DNA from: Gemmobacter megaterium
GTDB taxonomy: Bacteria > Pseudomonadota > Alphaproteobacteria > Rhodobacterales > Rhodobacteraceae
Assembly: GCF_900156815.1 (NCBI RefSeq)
Contig: NZ_FTOT01000005.1
Span: forward strand, 62,001 to 126,000
Direction of reading: 5' to 3'
DNA: 64,000 bases
Below the pieces are notes generated by a model that worked only from the letters and a program-made list of their open reading frames with translations, searched no databases and was not told the DNA's origin. A program made the translations under genes and the position numbers. The number at the start of each line of letters is the position of its first letter. Position 1 is the first letter of the stretch. Below, piece after piece: positions 1-9,369 of the stretch.

Positions 1-758
1 CACGGAAACAGCGCGCGCATCCGGCGCCCGTCGAATTTGGCCGTGGCGGAAAAGGCCACATGGTTGATGTCCAGGTTCAGTCCCATCCCGATGGCATCGG
101 TCGCCACCAGGTAATCGACATCTCCGTTCTGATACAGCTCGACCTGCGCATTGCGCGTCCGGGGTGACAGCGCGCCCATCACCACCGCGCATCCGCCTTT
201 GGTCCGCCGGATCAACTCGGCGATGGCATAGACATTTTCAACCGAGAACCCGACGATCGCAGAGCGTTCCGGCATTCTGCTGATCTTTTTCGAACCTGCC
301 CACGTCAGTTGCGACAAACGGGGGCGCGACACGAAGGTTACACCCGGCACAAGCGCCGCAATCGCCGGGCGCATGGTGTCGGAGCCCAGCAGCATCGTTT
401 CCTTCAACCCGCGCGCATTCAGCAACCGCTCGGTGAAGACATGCCCCCGGTCAGGATCGGCACAAAGCTGCACCTCGTCCAGCGCCACGAAATCGGCGCC
501 GATTTCATGGGGCATCGCCTCGGTGGTGCAGACCCAATAGGCCGTGCGCTCTGGAACGATCCGCTCCTCGCCAGTCACCAACGCCACAACCGACGGCCCA
601 CGCGCCTTGACGATCCGGTCGTACACCTCTCGCGCCAGCAAACGCAGGGGCAGTCCGATAACCCCCGTGCGATGCGCCAGCATCCGCTCGATGGCGTAAT
701 GCGTCTTGCCGGTGTTCGTCGGCCCCAGGACCGCCGTCACCCTCGCGTTCTCGCGCAT
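1..758 (-). CDS. SUV3-like DExH helicase, N-terminal part (runs off the window)
   Basis: This is the first 252 codons of an RNA/DNA helicase related to mitochondrial SUV3, read leftward from an ATG at 758. Walker A (GPTNTGKT, about residues 12-19) sits at the extreme N-terminus. It is followed by a DEVQ Walker B motif, a GSDTMR segment, and a second RecA lobe containing ATDAIGMGLN. The family unwinds RNA or DNA using ATP; its bacterial role is poorly known. The start lies 10 bp after the stop of the TPR gene, so the two are probably co-transcribed. The C-terminal part lies outside the window. Confidence 0.85.
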   Translation of the reverse strand, partial: MRENARVTAVLGPTNTGKTHYAIERMLAHRTGVIGLPLRLLAREVYDRIVKARGPSVVALVTGEERIVPERTAYWVCTTEAMPHEIGADFVALDEVQLCADPDRGHVFTERLLNARGLKETMLLGSDTMRPAIAALVPGVTFVSRPRLSQLTWAGSKKISRMPERSAIVGFSVENVYAIAELIRRTKGGCAVVMGALSPRTRNAQVELYQNGDVDYLVATDAIGMGLNLDINHVAFSATAKFDGRRMRALFP

Positions 759-768
759 CAGCGCCCCT

Positions 769-1329
769 TCAGATGTGCTGGCCGGACAGGTCGCGTTCCA
801 GCCGCTCTGCCGCTTCCCTTACCTTTTCGAGATGCGGATGTATAGCAAGCGCCGCCTGATAGGCGGCCAGCGCGGCCTTCTTGTTGCCGGTTTCGGCCAG
901 TATCGTGCCAACACCGGCCAACGCCCCGAAATGATTGGGATTCAACGCCAGAACACGGGACAGCGCGTCCATTGCCGGGCCATGATGACCGGCACGGAAC
1001 AGCGCCGTCGCCTGCGCATTCCATCCTTCGGCGAAATCGGGGGCGTGATCGGTCAGTGCCGTCAGATGGTCGAGGGCTGCTTGCGCATCATCCTCGCGCA
1101 GCGCATCGCGGCCACGCTGCAACAGAAGATCCATCGCCGGAGAGCCGGACCTGGACCATTCCGTCACGACCTGACGCTCGACCCGGCGCCAGCCCGCGTT
1201 TTCCGGCTGCGCCAGTTGCGCCAGCAGCTCGGCCAGCCGATCAGGCTCCTGTGCCGCCACAGAAGTTGCCGTTAACGTCAAGATTGCCGCCACGGCACTG
1301 TTGAGAATGTCACGAACCCGGACCATCAT
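769..1329 (-). CDS. Exported TPR-repeat protein
   Basis: A 186-residue protein starting MMVRVRD, with a signal peptide of about 23 residues ending in SVAAQ, so it is probably periplasmic. The C-terminal half contains at least three helix-turn-helix TPR units (for example WNAQATALFRAGHHGPAMDAL and FGALAGVGTILAETGNKKAA). TPR proteins act as protein-protein scaffolds; no partner can be named. The open frame continues upstream of 1329, but that part lies antisense to the SCP2 gene, and the signal peptide favours the ATG at 1329 (or the next ATG at 1326). The helicase gene follows immediately. Confidence 0.75.
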   Translation of the reverse strand: MMVRVRDILNSAVAAILTLTATSVAAQEPDRLAELLAQLAQPENAGWRRVERQVVTEWSRSGSPAMDLLLQRGRDALREDDAQAALDHLTALTDHAPDFAEGWNAQATALFRAGHHGPAMDALSRVLALNPNHFGALAGVGTILAETGNKKAALAAYQAALAIHPHLEKVREAAERLERDLSGQHI

Positions 1330-1398
1330 GGCCCAACTGTAACGCCATCCGCGGCAAACGCAAAAGGGCCGCGCGGTCCAATCAAGGAAATGTGCAAG

Positions 1399-1686
1399 AT
1401 GAGCGATGTAATCGAGACCATTGTGGCGGAACTGTCCAGCAAGGACACATCCGGCTTCAGCGGCACGGCGAAATTCGTCATCACGGGCGAGGGCTCGGTC
1501 ATGATGGATGCCGAAGGTGTTCGTGCGGGCGACGACGAGGCGGATGTCACGCTGAGCGCCGATCTGGACGTCTTTCGCGCCATTTTCGAAGGCGACATGA
1601 ACCCGACCATGGCCTTCATGTCTGGCAAGCTGAAAATCGACGGGTCGATGGGCAAGGCCATGGCGCTGGCCTCGGTTTTGTCGTGA
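1399..1686 (+). CDS. SCP2 sterol-binding domain protein
   Basis: A 95-residue single-domain SCP2 protein. The family binds lipids or acyl-CoA in a hydrophobic tunnel. The typical glycine-rich C-terminal pattern is visible (DMNPTMAFMSGKLKIDGSMGKAM). An in-frame ATG at 1390 is possible, but the AAGGA at 1384-1388 is well spaced (10 nt) only for the ATG at 1399. The stop codon overlaps the GTG of the following hydrolase, so the two are translationally coupled. The neighbouring beta-oxidation operon makes a lipid-related role plausible, but this is inference. Confidence 0.85.
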   Translation: MSDVIETIVAELSSKDTSGFSGTAKFVITGEGSVMMDAEGVRAGDDEADVTLSADLDVFRAIFEGDMNPTMAFMSGKLKIDGSMGKAMALASVLS

Positions 1687-2618
1687 TCCCGGCACCCTGC
1701 CTGGAGGATGGCCATGGCGGCGGACAGGCGCTGTGGCTGACCTGCGCAGACGGGGTGCGGATTCGGGTTGTGCTCTGGGCCAATGTGGGCGCGCGCGGCA
1801 CCGTGCTCATTCTGCCGGGGCGCACCGAACATGCCGAAAAATACGGACCGACCGCAGCCCGGCTTGCCGCGGCGGGATATGCCGCTGCTGCAATCGACTG
1901 GCGGGGGCAAGGATTGGCGGATCGCCTGCTGCCGGACCCGCGCAAGGGGCATGTCGGGCGGTTCGCCGACTATCAACTGGATCTGTCGGCGTTTCGCAGG
2001 GCCGTAAAGGCGGCAGGGTTGCCCGCACCGCTGTTTCTTCTGGCGCATTCGATGGGCGGCTGCATCGGCCTGCGCGGCCTTGTCCAAGGGCTGGAGGTCG
2101 CCGCCGCGGCCTTTTCCGCACCCATGTGGGGCCTGAAGGTGCCCGGCGGCCAGGCGCGGCTGTTGACCGCGGCGTTCACCGGCCTGTCGCGCGCCGGATT
2201 GCGCGGCCGCTACGCGCCGCCACCGGCCTCTGGCGCGACCTGCTATCTGGAAACCGGCGCCTTTGCCGACAATACTCTGACCACCGATCGTGGGGAATGG
2301 GACTGGATGCAGGGCCAGTTGCGGGCCAACCCCGAACTGGTGATCGCCGGGCCGACCATCGGCTGGCTGGCCGAAGCCCTGGCGGAAATCGCGGCGCTGT
2401 CCCGACTGCCATCGCCTGCAGTGCCCTGCATCGCGGCAGTCGGCGGGCATGAACGGATTGTCGATCCGGCTGCCATCGTGGCGCGCATGTCCCGCTGGCC
2501 CGGTGGCGACCTGATGGAGATTCCAGGCGCCGAACACGAAATCCTGATGGAAACCGAACACCTGCGCGCGCGTTTCCTGTCAGGGGTCGTCGCAATGTTC
2601 GACGCGCAACAGGTCTGA
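1683..2618 (+). CDS. Alpha/beta hydrolase, lysophospholipase-like
   Basis: A 311-residue serine hydrolase of the S33/lysophospholipase L2 (PldB-like) group. It shows the oxyanion region LPGRTEHAEKY, the DWRGQG loop, the nucleophile elbow AHSMGG, and a C-terminal histidine in GAEHEIL. The family cleaves lysophospholipids or monoacylglycerols. The chosen start is GTG 1683, which overlaps the SCP2 stop (GTGA) and gives the usual family length. The frame remains open further upstream only because it shadows the SCP2 gene. The exact substrate is unknown. Confidence 0.8.
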   Translation: MIPAPCLEDGHGGGQALWLTCADGVRIRVVLWANVGARGTVLILPGRTEHAEKYGPTAARLAAAGYAAAAIDWRGQGLADRLLPDPRKGHVGRFADYQLDLSAFRRAVKAAGLPAPLFLLAHSMGGCIGLRGLVQGLEVAAAAFSAPMWGLKVPGGQARLLTAAFTGLSRAGLRGRYAPPPASGATCYLETGAFADNTLTTDRGEWDWMQGQLRANPELVIAGPTIGWLAEALAEIAALSRLPSPAVPCIAAVGGHERIVDPAAIVARMSRWPGGDLMEIPGAEHEILMETEHLRARFLSGVVAMFDAQQV

Positions 2619-2657
2619 CAGCCGCGACCCTGCGTCACAAGCAATTCTGACGTGACG

Positions 2658-2677
2658 TTACGTTTACGTAAACGTAA
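2658..2677. promoter_or_regulatory. Perfect 20-bp palindrome, probable MerR operator
   Basis: TTACGTTTACGTAAACGTAA is a perfect inverted repeat in the 124-bp gap before the MerR gene. MerR proteins bind long dyads inside the promoter spacer. From memory, LiuR-type MerR regulators of fatty-acid and branched-chain acyl-CoA genes in proteobacteria use ACGTTTACGTAAACGT-like sites. It is therefore the likely autoregulatory and operon operator. Confidence 0.75.
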
Positions 2678-2742
2678 GCTTCTCTTGTAGAATTGCCCCG
2701 ACAACCCACGTGATTCCAGGTCGGGGACCAGAGGATCAGGCG

Positions 2743-3153
2743 ATGCCGAACCAGAAAACGCAGCAAGACCTACTGACCATCCGCGAGATGTGCGAGGCAT
2801 TCGATGTCACGCCGCGCACTTTGCGGTTCTATGAATCCAAAGAGCTTTTGTTCCCGCTGCGCGATGGCCAGAAACGGCTGTTTACCCGCCGGGATCGCGG
2901 CCGCCTGAAGCTGATCCTGCGCGGCAAGCGATTCGGCTTTGCGCTGGAAGAGATCCGGCAGTTGCTCGACCTCTATGATCGGGGCGACCAGCAGGAACAG
3001 CAGTTGACACGCACCTATCAGATCGCACGCGAGCGGCTGGCCCAGATGGAACAGCAGCGCGACGAGTTGAATGAGGCGATCGCAGAGTTGAAAAACCAGC
3101 TTGAATGGGGGGCCGACGTGATTGCCTCGTTCCGCCGCCCCGCCGCTGAATAA
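2743..3153 (+). CDS. MerR-family regulator (LiuR-like) of acyl-CoA degradation
   Basis: A 136-residue regulator. The N-terminal winged helix-turn-helix contains LTIREMCEAFDVTPRTLRFYE, and a long coiled coil (about residues 75-120) serves as the dimer helix. There is no cysteine-rich C-terminus, so it is not a metal-sensing MerR. The ATG at 2743 is preceded by GAGGATCAGG. The gene is first in line with acyl-CoA dehydrogenase, thiolase and FadJ genes and sits next to a perfect 20-bp palindrome, which points to control of beta-oxidation or branched-chain acyl-CoA catabolism. The effector, probably an acyl-CoA, is inferred. Confidence 0.85.
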   Translation: MPNQKTQQDLLTIREMCEAFDVTPRTLRFYESKELLFPLRDGQKRLFTRRDRGRLKLILRGKRFGFALEEIRQLLDLYDRGDQQEQQLTRTYQIARERLAQMEQQRDELNEAIAELKNQLEWGADVIASFRRPAAE

Positions 3154-3198
3154 CCGCAAGACACACGACCGGCGCCCGCGCGCCAGAGGGAGAGAGAC

Positions 3199-4974
3199 AT
3201 GCCCACCTATACCGCCCCCGCCAAGGACATGCAGTTCGTTCTGCACGACCTGCTGAAAATCTCCGTGTCTGATGTGCCCGGCTATGCAGATCTTGATCGC
3301 GGCTTTACCGGCGCCATCCTTGATGAGGCCGGCAAGCTGGCGAACGAAGTTCTGGCACCGCTGAACGCCATCGGTGACCAGCAGGGATGCGTGTTGGAAA
3401 ACGGCGTGGTGCGCACCCCCGATGGGTTCAAGGCCGCGTTCGAGCAACTGAAAGAGGGCGGATGGAACGGCCTTGACCTGCCCGAGGACTATGGCGGCCA
3501 GAACCTGCCCTATGTCATGGGCACCGCGGTGGGAGAGATGATGGTGTCGGCCAATATGGCCTTCAACATGTATCAGGGCCTGACCCACGGCGCGATCAGT
3601 GCGATCCTGGCCGCTGGCACAGACGAACAAAAGGCCAAATGGTTGCCCAAGATGGTCAGCATGGACTGGACCGGCACCATGAACCTGACCGAGCCCCATG
3701 CAGGCACCGATCTGGGCATGATCCGCACCAAGGCCGAACCGCAGGACGACGGCAGCTACAGGATCAGCGGACAGAAGATCTTTATTTCCGCCGGTGAACA
3801 CGACATGGCCGAGAACATCGTCCATCTTGTGCTGGCCAAGGCGCCGGGCGGCGGCGAAGGCACCAAGGGGATTTCGTTGTTCATCGTGCCCAAGTTCCTG
3901 GTGAACGAGGATGGCAGCCTTGGCGCACGCAATGGCGTGACCTGCGGCAAGATCGAGGAAAAGATGGGCATTCACGGCAATGCCACCTGCGTGATGAACT
4001 ATGACGAGGCGACGGGCTGGCTCTTGGGCGACTTGCACAAGGGCATGAAGCACATGTTCGTCATGATGAACGAGGCACGGGTCGGCGTGGGCCTGCAAGG
4101 CTATGCCCAGGCCGAAGCCGCCTATCAGAACGCCGTCGCCTATGCCAAGGACCGCCTGCAAGGCCGCGCCGTAACGGGTGCGGAAAACCCGGCTGGCCCC
4201 GCCGATCCGCTGATCGTGCACCCGGACATCCGCCGCAACCTGATGGACCAGAAAAGCTTTGTCGAAGGGGCGCGGGCCTTTACCTTCTGGGGCGCGATGC
4301 TGATCGACCGCGCGCATCGTCTGGGCGACAAGGAGGCCGAAGGGCTGATCTCGCTGATGACGCCGGTGATCAAGGGCTTTCAGACCGACAAGGGGTTTGA
4401 CATGGCGGTGCAGGCCCAGCAAATCTATGGCGGGCATGGCTATATCGAGGAATGGGGCATGTCCCAGTTCGCCCGCGACGCCCGGATCGCCATGATCTAC
4501 GAGGGCGCCAACGGCGTGCAGGCGCTGGATCTGGTGGGCCGCAAACTGGCCTCGGACGGCGGCAAACATGTCATGGCCTTCTTTGAAATGGTCAAGGCCG
4601 AGTGCAAGGCGCATGAGGGCGATGACCGCATGAAGGGGTTTGTCGAGCCGCTGAAAGCCGCGTCAAAGCAGCTTCAGCAAGCGGGCATGTTCTTCATGCA
4701 GAGCGGGATGAAAAATCCAAACGCGGCGCTCTCTGGCTCGTATGACTTCATGCACCTGATGGGCCATGTCTGCCTGGGTCTGATGTGGACGCGGATGGCC
4801 AAGGCAGCGTTCGAGGCGCTGGAGGCCGGGGCATCGGACGCCGCGTTCTACGAGACCAAGATCGCCACGGGGCGCTACTATATGGCACGCCACCTGCCCG
4901 CCTGTGCCATGCATCTGGCCCGCATCGAAAGCGGTGCCGAAACGGTGATGGCACTGGAGGAAGAGGCGTTCTGA
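3199..4974 (+). CDS. Acyl-CoA dehydrogenase, long form with C-terminal extension
   Basis: A 591-residue FAD-dependent acyl-CoA dehydrogenase, which performs the first beta-oxidation step (acyl-CoA to trans-2-enoyl-CoA). It is longer than the classic 380-residue enzymes because of a C-terminal acyl-CoA dehydrogenase domain. Visible motifs are [17 protein letters not shown] (flavin/substrate loop), [20 protein letters not shown], and IYEGANGVQ with the catalytic glutamate in its canonical place. The start has a good ribosome site (GGGAGAGAGAC before the ATG). It is the first enzyme gene after the MerR regulator and shares its direction with the downstream thiolase and FadJ genes. Confidence 0.92.
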   Translation: MPTYTAPAKDMQFVLHDLLKISVSDVPGYADLDRGFTGAILDEAGKLANEVLAPLNAIGDQQGCVLENGVVRTPDGFKAAFEQLKEGGWNGLDLPEDYGGQNLPYVMGTAVGEMMVSANMAFNMYQGLTHGAISAILAAGTDEQKAKWLPKMVSMDWTGTMNLTEPHAGTDLGMIRTKAEPQDDGSYRISGQKIFISAGEHDMAENIVHLVLAKAPGGGEGTKGISLFIVPKFLVNEDGSLGARNGVTCGKIEEKMGIHGNATCVMNYDEATGWLLGDLHKGMKHMFVMMNEARVGVGLQGYAQAEAAYQNAVAYAKDRLQGRAVTGAENPAGPADPLIVHPDIRRNLMDQKSFVEGARAFTFWGAMLIDRAHRLGDKEAEGLISLMTPVIKGFQTDKGFDMAVQAQQIYGGHGYIEEWGMSQFARDARIAMIYEGANGVQALDLVGRKLASDGGKHVMAFFEMVKAECKAHEGDDRMKGFVEPLKAASKQLQQAGMFFMQSGMKNPNAALSGSYDFMHLMGHVCLGLMWTRMAKAAFEALEAGASDAAFYETKIATGRYYMARHLPACAMHLARIESGAETVMALEEEAF

Positions 4975-5036
4975 TCTGGTGCAACGCGACAGGCGGGGGC
5001 AGACTGACGCCAGCCCCCGCCTGACCCGAGGAAAAG

Positions 5037-5249
5037 ATGCCGAAACGCTTTCGCCTGACACGCCGCTTTCCCGTCGCCATGACCGAAGACGGCTATCGCC
5101 GCCTGAAGCGCTTTGCCCAGGAGGCCGGGCTGGACGAGGGCGAGGCGCTGTCGTTCCTGTTCGAGCATTTCGACAGCGTGACCCACAAGGACAACCTGAC
5201 CCACCGACTGCGGTTGTTCAATTCGGAACTGGACGACCGCAAGCGATAG
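5037..5249 (+). CDS. Small conserved basic protein in fad operon
   Basis: A 70-residue protein, rich in arginine and aromatic residues (starts MPKRFRLTRRFPVAMTEDGY), with two predicted amphipathic helices. It has no signal peptide and no recognised domain. GAGGAAAAG before the ATG is a good ribosome-binding site. It lies between the acyl-CoA dehydrogenase and GST genes in the same direction. The N-terminal RxTRRFPVAMTEDGYRRL stretch resembles a short ribbon-helix-helix fold, but no function can be assigned. Confidence 0.7.
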   Translation: MPKRFRLTRRFPVAMTEDGYRRLKRFAQEAGLDEGEALSFLFEHFDSVTHKDNLTHRLRLFNSELDDRKR

Positions 5250-5301
5250 GAACAGCCTGCCGACGCATCGCCCTCCTGCCCGTCATCGAAAGGACCGCCC
5301 C

Positions 5302-5943
5302 ATGACTGCGACGCTCTACTGTTTTGGCGAATCCGGCAACGCCTACAAGGCCGCCCTGACCATGCAACTTGCAGGATATACCTGGGAACCGCGCTATGTC
5401 GATTTCTTCAACGGCGAAACCCGCAAGCCAGAGTTTCGCGCGATCAACGAGATGGGTGAGGTGCCCGTTCTGGTAGAGGGCGACCTGACGCTCAGCCAAT
5501 CGGGCATGATCCAGTTCCATGTGGCGGAGGTGACCGGAAAGCTGCTGGGCCGCGATGCACGCGAGTCGGCAGAGATCCTGCGCTGGGTTCTGTGGGACAA
5601 TCACAAGCTGTCCGGTCAGGCCGGAATGACCCGGTTCCTGATGAACTTTCTGCCCGAGGACAAGCGTCCGCAGCCGGTGATCACCTTCATGCAAGGGCGG
5701 TTGAAGGCGGCCTATGATACGCTGAACCGGCATCTGGACGGCCGGTCCTGGATGGTCGGCGATCGCCCCACGATCGCCGACTGTGCCTGTGCCGGCTATC
5801 TGTATTATCCCGAGCCCTTCGGCTTTGACCGCAAGGACTGGCCCCACATCGACGCCTGGCTGACACGGCTGTCGCAAGAGCCGGGCTGGAAACACCCATA
5901 CGACCTGATGCCCGGCAATCCGTCCGACCGGATCGGGGCGTGA
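5302..5943 (+). CDS. Glutathione S-transferase family protein
   Basis: A 213-residue GST. The thioredoxin-like N-terminal domain (ATLYCFGESGNAYKAALTM) contains the EVPVLVEGDLTLSQSGMI substrate/glutathione-binding turn with its cis-proline and SQS. The helical C-terminal domain contains MVGDRPTIADCACAGYLYY, the N-capping box of the family. It sits inside the beta-oxidation operon, 14 bp before the thiolase gene. It may conjugate or isomerise reactive enoyl intermediates, but this is inferred from position. Confidence 0.88.
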   Translation: MTATLYCFGESGNAYKAALTMQLAGYTWEPRYVDFFNGETRKPEFRAINEMGEVPVLVEGDLTLSQSGMIQFHVAEVTGKLLGRDARESAEILRWVLWDNHKLSGQAGMTRFLMNFLPEDKRPQPVITFMQGRLKAAYDTLNRHLDGRSWMVGDRPTIADCACAGYLYYPEPFGFDRKDWPHIDAWLTRLSQEPGWKHPYDLMPGNPSDRIGA

Positions 5944-5957
5944 TTCAAGGAGGAACC

Positions 5958-7169
5958 ATGGAAGACGCATATATCTATGACGCCGCCCGCACGGTGCGCG
6001 GCAAGGGCCGCCCCGACGGCGCCCTGCACGAGGTGACCGCCGCGCGTCTGTCCGCGGTGATCCTGAATGCGATCAAGGACCGCAACAACCTGGACACCAC
6101 CGCCATCGAGGATCTGATCTGGGGCAATGTCACCCAGGTTGGCGAACAAGGCGCATGTCTGGCCCGCACCGCCGTTCTGGCATCGGACTTTGCCGAAAGC
6201 GTGCCGGGTGTGTCGATCAACCGCTTTTGCGCCAGCGGGCTAGAGGCCGTGAACATGGCCGCCAACCAGATCCGCGGCGGCGCCGGTATGGCCTATGTCG
6301 CCGGGGGGGTGGAATGCATGAGCCGCGTCCCGATGGGCAGCGACGGCGGCGCCATCGCGGTGGACCCCAAGATCGCCATCGACAACTATTTTGTCCCACA
6401 GGGCATTTCGGCCGACATCATCGCCACGGAATACGGCTTTACCCGTGATGCCGCCGATGCGCTGGCGGTCGAGAGCCAGAAGCGCGCCGCCGCCGCCTGG
6501 GCCGCTGGCCGGTTCCAAAAATCGGTCGTTCCGGTCACCGACATCAACGGGCTGACCATTCTGGACCATGACGAATACATGCGCCCAGGCACCGACATGC
6601 AAAGCCTTGGCAGCCTCAAGCCCAGCTTCAAGGACTGGGGCGAGGTGATGCCCGGCTTCGACAAGATCGCGCTGATGAAATACCCGCATCTGCAAAAGAT
6701 CAACCACATCCACCATGCCGGCAATTCCAGCGGCATCGTCGATGGCGCGGCGGCTATCCTGATCGGCAACAAGGCCTTTGGCGAGAAATACGGGCTGAAG
6801 CCCCGCGCCCGCATCAAGGCCACGGCCAAGATCGGCACCGATCCGACCATCATGCTGACCGGCCCCGTCCCCGTCACCCAGAAAATCCTCAAGGACAGCG
6901 GCATGTCGATCAGCGACATCGACCTGTTCGAGGTGAACGAAGCCTTTGCCGCCGTCGTCATGCGGTTCATGCAGGCATTCGAGGTCGATCCTGCGGTCGT
7001 CAACGTCAATGGCGGCTCCATCGCCATGGGGCATCCGCTGGGGGCCACCGGAGCCATGATCATCGGCACCCTGCTGGACGAGCTGGAGCGCACGGGCAAA
7101 GGCACCGGCCTTGCCACGCTGTGCATCGGCTCTGGCATGGGTGCGGCCACCATCATCGAACGGGTGTGA
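5958..7169 (+). CDS. fadA: Acetyl-CoA C-acyltransferase (thiolase)
   Basis: A 403-residue thiolase that cleaves 3-ketoacyl-CoA to acetyl-CoA in the last beta-oxidation step. The acyl-accepting cysteine is in NRFCASGLEAVNMAA. The catalytic histidine is in SIAMGHPLGATGA, and the second cysteine in CIGSGMGAA near the C-terminus. A strong AAGGAGGAA site precedes the ATG at 5958, so a start further upstream inside the GST stop region is not needed. The gene is tightly coupled to the FadJ gene, 7 bp downstream. Confidence 0.93.
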   Translation: MEDAYIYDAARTVRGKGRPDGALHEVTAARLSAVILNAIKDRNNLDTTAIEDLIWGNVTQVGEQGACLARTAVLASDFAESVPGVSINRFCASGLEAVNMAANQIRGGAGMAYVAGGVECMSRVPMGSDGGAIAVDPKIAIDNYFVPQGISADIIATEYGFTRDAADALAVESQKRAAAAWAAGRFQKSVVPVTDINGLTILDHDEYMRPGTDMQSLGSLKPSFKDWGEVMPGFDKIALMKYPHLQKINHIHHAGNSSGIVDGAAAILIGNKAFGEKYGLKPRARIKATAKIGTDPTIMLTGPVPVTQKILKDSGMSISDIDLFEVNEAFAAVVMRFMQAFEVDPAVVNVNGGSIAMGHPLGATGAMIIGTLLDELERTGKGTGLATLCIGSGMGAATIIERV

Positions 7170-7176
7170 GGACAGA

Positions 7177-9369
7177 ATGACCGACTTTACCTATGCCGTT
7201 GATGCGGACGGCGTCGCCACCATCACCTGGGACGTGCCCGGAAAATCCATGAACGTCATGTCGATGACCGGCTTCATGGAACTGGACGGCATGATCGACC
7301 GCGCACTCGCGGACAGCGCCGTCAAGGGCGTGATCATCACCAGCGGCAAGAAGGACTTCGCCGGCGGGATGGATCTGAACATTCTGGCAAAGATGAAATC
7401 CGAGGCGGGCGACACCCCGGCCAAGGGCGTCTTTGACGGAATCATGTCCATGCACCACGGCCTGCGCAAGATCGAGCGGGCGGGCATGGACCCCAAGACC
7501 CTCAAGGGCGGCAAGCCCATCGTGGCCGCCCTGCCCGGCACCGCGCTGGGGATCGGGCTGGAACTTCCGCTGGCCTGCCACCGGATCATCGCCGCCGACA
7601 ATCCCAAGGCCAAGATCGGCCTGCCGGAAATCAAGGTCGGCATCTTTCCGGGCGGTGGCGGCACCACCCGCGTGGTGCGCAAGCTGGGCGCCATGATGGC
7701 CGCGCCGGTCATCCTGGAAGGCAAGATGTTCGACCCGAAAAAGGCCAAGGCCAACGGGCTGATCGACGAGGTTGTCCCGGCGGACGAATTGCTGAGCCGC
7801 GCCAAGGACTGGGTTCTGTCGGCCAAGGATGCCGATATTGTCAAACCCTGGGACCAGAAGGGATACAAGCTGCCCGGCGGGGCGCCCTATAGCCCGCAGG
7901 GGTTCCAGACCTTTCTGGGCGCAGCAGCCATGGTACACGGGCAGACCTTCGGCGCCTTCCCGGCGGCCAAGGCGCTGCTCTCGGCAGTGTACGAAGGCGC
8001 GATGGTGCCCTTTGACACCGCGCTGAAGATCGAGGCACGCTGGTTCACCCATGTGATCATGAATCCGTCCTCCAGCGCCATGATCCGCAGCCTGTTCATC
8101 AACAAAGAGGCGCTGGAAAAGGGCGCGAACCGGCCCAAGGTCGCCGATGAAGCGGTCAAGAAGGTCGGCGTTCTGGGCGCGGGCATGATGGGCGCGGGCA
8201 TTGCCTATGTCAGCGCCATGGCGGGAATCGAGGTCGTGCTGATCGACGCGGCCCAGGAGGCGGCGGATCGCGGCAAGGCCTATTCCACCGGCCTGCTGGA
8301 CAAGGCGATCGGCCGCAAGCAATCGACCGAGGAGAAAAAGGCCGAAGTGCTGGGCCGCATCACCGCGACCACCGATTATGCCGCGCTGGCAGGCTGTGAC
8401 CTGATCGTCGAGGCGGTGTTCGAGGATCCCAAGGTCAAGGCCGAGGTGACCGCCAAGGCCGAAGCCGTGATCCCCGAGGATGCCATCTTTGCCACCAACA
8501 CCTCGACCCTGCCGATTTCCAGCCTGGCCACGGCCAGCAAACGGCCAGAGCAGTTCATCGGCATCCACTTCTTCAGCCCGGTGGACAAGATGCTGCTGGT
8601 CGAGATCATCAAGGGTGCCCAGACGGGCGAACGGGCGGTGGCCAAGGCGCTGGACTATGTGCGCCAGATCCGCAAGACGCCCATCGTGGTGAACGATGCG
8701 CGGTTCTTCTACGCCAACCGCTGCATCATCCCCTATATCAACGAGGGGATGCGTCTCGCCGCCGAAGGTGTGCCACTGCCGATGATCGACCATGCCGCGC
8801 GGCTGCTGGGCTTCCCGGTGGGGCCGCTGCAACTGGTCGATGAGACCTCGCTGGATCTGGGCGCCAAGATCGCCAAGGCCACCAAGGCCGCCATGGGCAA
8901 TGATTACCCCGATGACGCCGTGGACGAAGTGGTGTTCTGGATGGTCGATCAGGGTCGCCTTGGCCGCAAATCCAAGTCCGGGTTCTTCAACTATGACGAG
9001 GCGGGCAAGCGGCAGGACTATTGGCCCGGTTTCAATGACCGCTACCCGGTCAAGGACGGCGCCGACCTGGATACAGTGCAGAACCGTCTGATGATGGCCC
9101 AGGTGCTGGAAGCCGTGCGCGCCTTGGAGGATGGCGTTCTGACCGACATCCGCGAGGGCGATGTGGGCGCGATTCTGGGCTGGGGCTTCGCGCCCTGGTC
9201 GGGTGGCCCCTTCGGCTGGCTGGACATCATCGGCGCGGCGAAGGCCGTCGAGATCTGTGAAACGCTGGAAGCCGCCCATGGCGCGCGGTTCACGGCTCCG
9301 CAGATGCTGCGCGATATGGCCGCACGGGGCGAAACCTTCTACGGCGACAACGCCCGCAAGGCCGCCTGA
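7177..9369 (+). CDS. fadJ: Multifunctional fatty-acid oxidation enzyme (enoyl-CoA hydratase / 3-hydroxyacyl-CoA dehydrogenase)
   Basis: A 730-residue enzyme. The N-terminal crotonase domain (about 1-190) contains GTALGIGLELPLACH and GLPEIKVGIFPGGGGTTR with its catalytic glutamate. A central Rossmann domain (about 325-500) contains VGVLGAGMMGAGIAYV, followed by C-terminal 3-hydroxyacyl-CoA dehydrogenase helical repeats (GFFNYDEAGKR). It hydrates enoyl-CoA and oxidises the 3-hydroxy product with NAD+, acting with the thiolase upstream. GAGGACAG precedes the ATG at 7177. Whether it is FadJ or FadB cannot be decided from sequence alone. Confidence 0.92.
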   Translation: MTDFTYAVDADGVATITWDVPGKSMNVMSMTGFMELDGMIDRALADSAVKGVIITSGKKDFAGGMDLNILAKMKSEAGDTPAKGVFDGIMSMHHGLRKIERAGMDPKTLKGGKPIVAALPGTALGIGLELPLACHRIIAADNPKAKIGLPEIKVGIFPGGGGTTRVVRKLGAMMAAPVILEGKMFDPKKAKANGLIDEVVPADELLSRAKDWVLSAKDADIVKPWDQKGYKLPGGAPYSPQGFQTFLGAAAMVHGQTFGAFPAAKALLSAVYEGAMVPFDTALKIEARWFTHVIMNPSSSAMIRSLFINKEALEKGANRPKVADEAVKKVGVLGAGMMGAGIAYVSAMAGIEVVLIDAAQEAADRGKAYSTGLLDKAIGRKQSTEEKKAEVLGRITATTDYAALAGCDLIVEAVFEDPKVKAEVTAKAEAVIPEDAIFATNTSTLPISSLATASKRPEQFIGIHFFSPVDKMLLVEIIKGAQTGERAVAKALDYVRQIRKTPIVVNDARFFYANRCIIPYINEGMRLAAEGVPLPMIDHAARLLGFPVGPLQLVDETSLDLGAKIAKATKAAMGNDYPDDAVDEVVFWMVDQGRLGRKSKSGFFNYDEAGKRQDYWPGFNDRYPVKDGADLDTVQNRLMMAQVLEAVRALEDGVLTDIREGDVGAILGWGFAPWSGGPFGWLDIIGAAKAVEICETLEAAHGARFTAPQMLRDMAARGETFYGDNARKAA

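Noticed and set aside
1326-2561. Long minus-strand open frame opposite the SCP2 and hydrolase genes
   Set aside because: It is a shadow of two recognised genes on the plus strand; its translation has no domain and an atypical His/Gln/Arg-rich composition.
7153-9279. 708-codon minus-strand open frame opposite fadJ
   Set aside because: fadJ is unambiguous; GC-rich codon use routinely leaves the antisense frame open.
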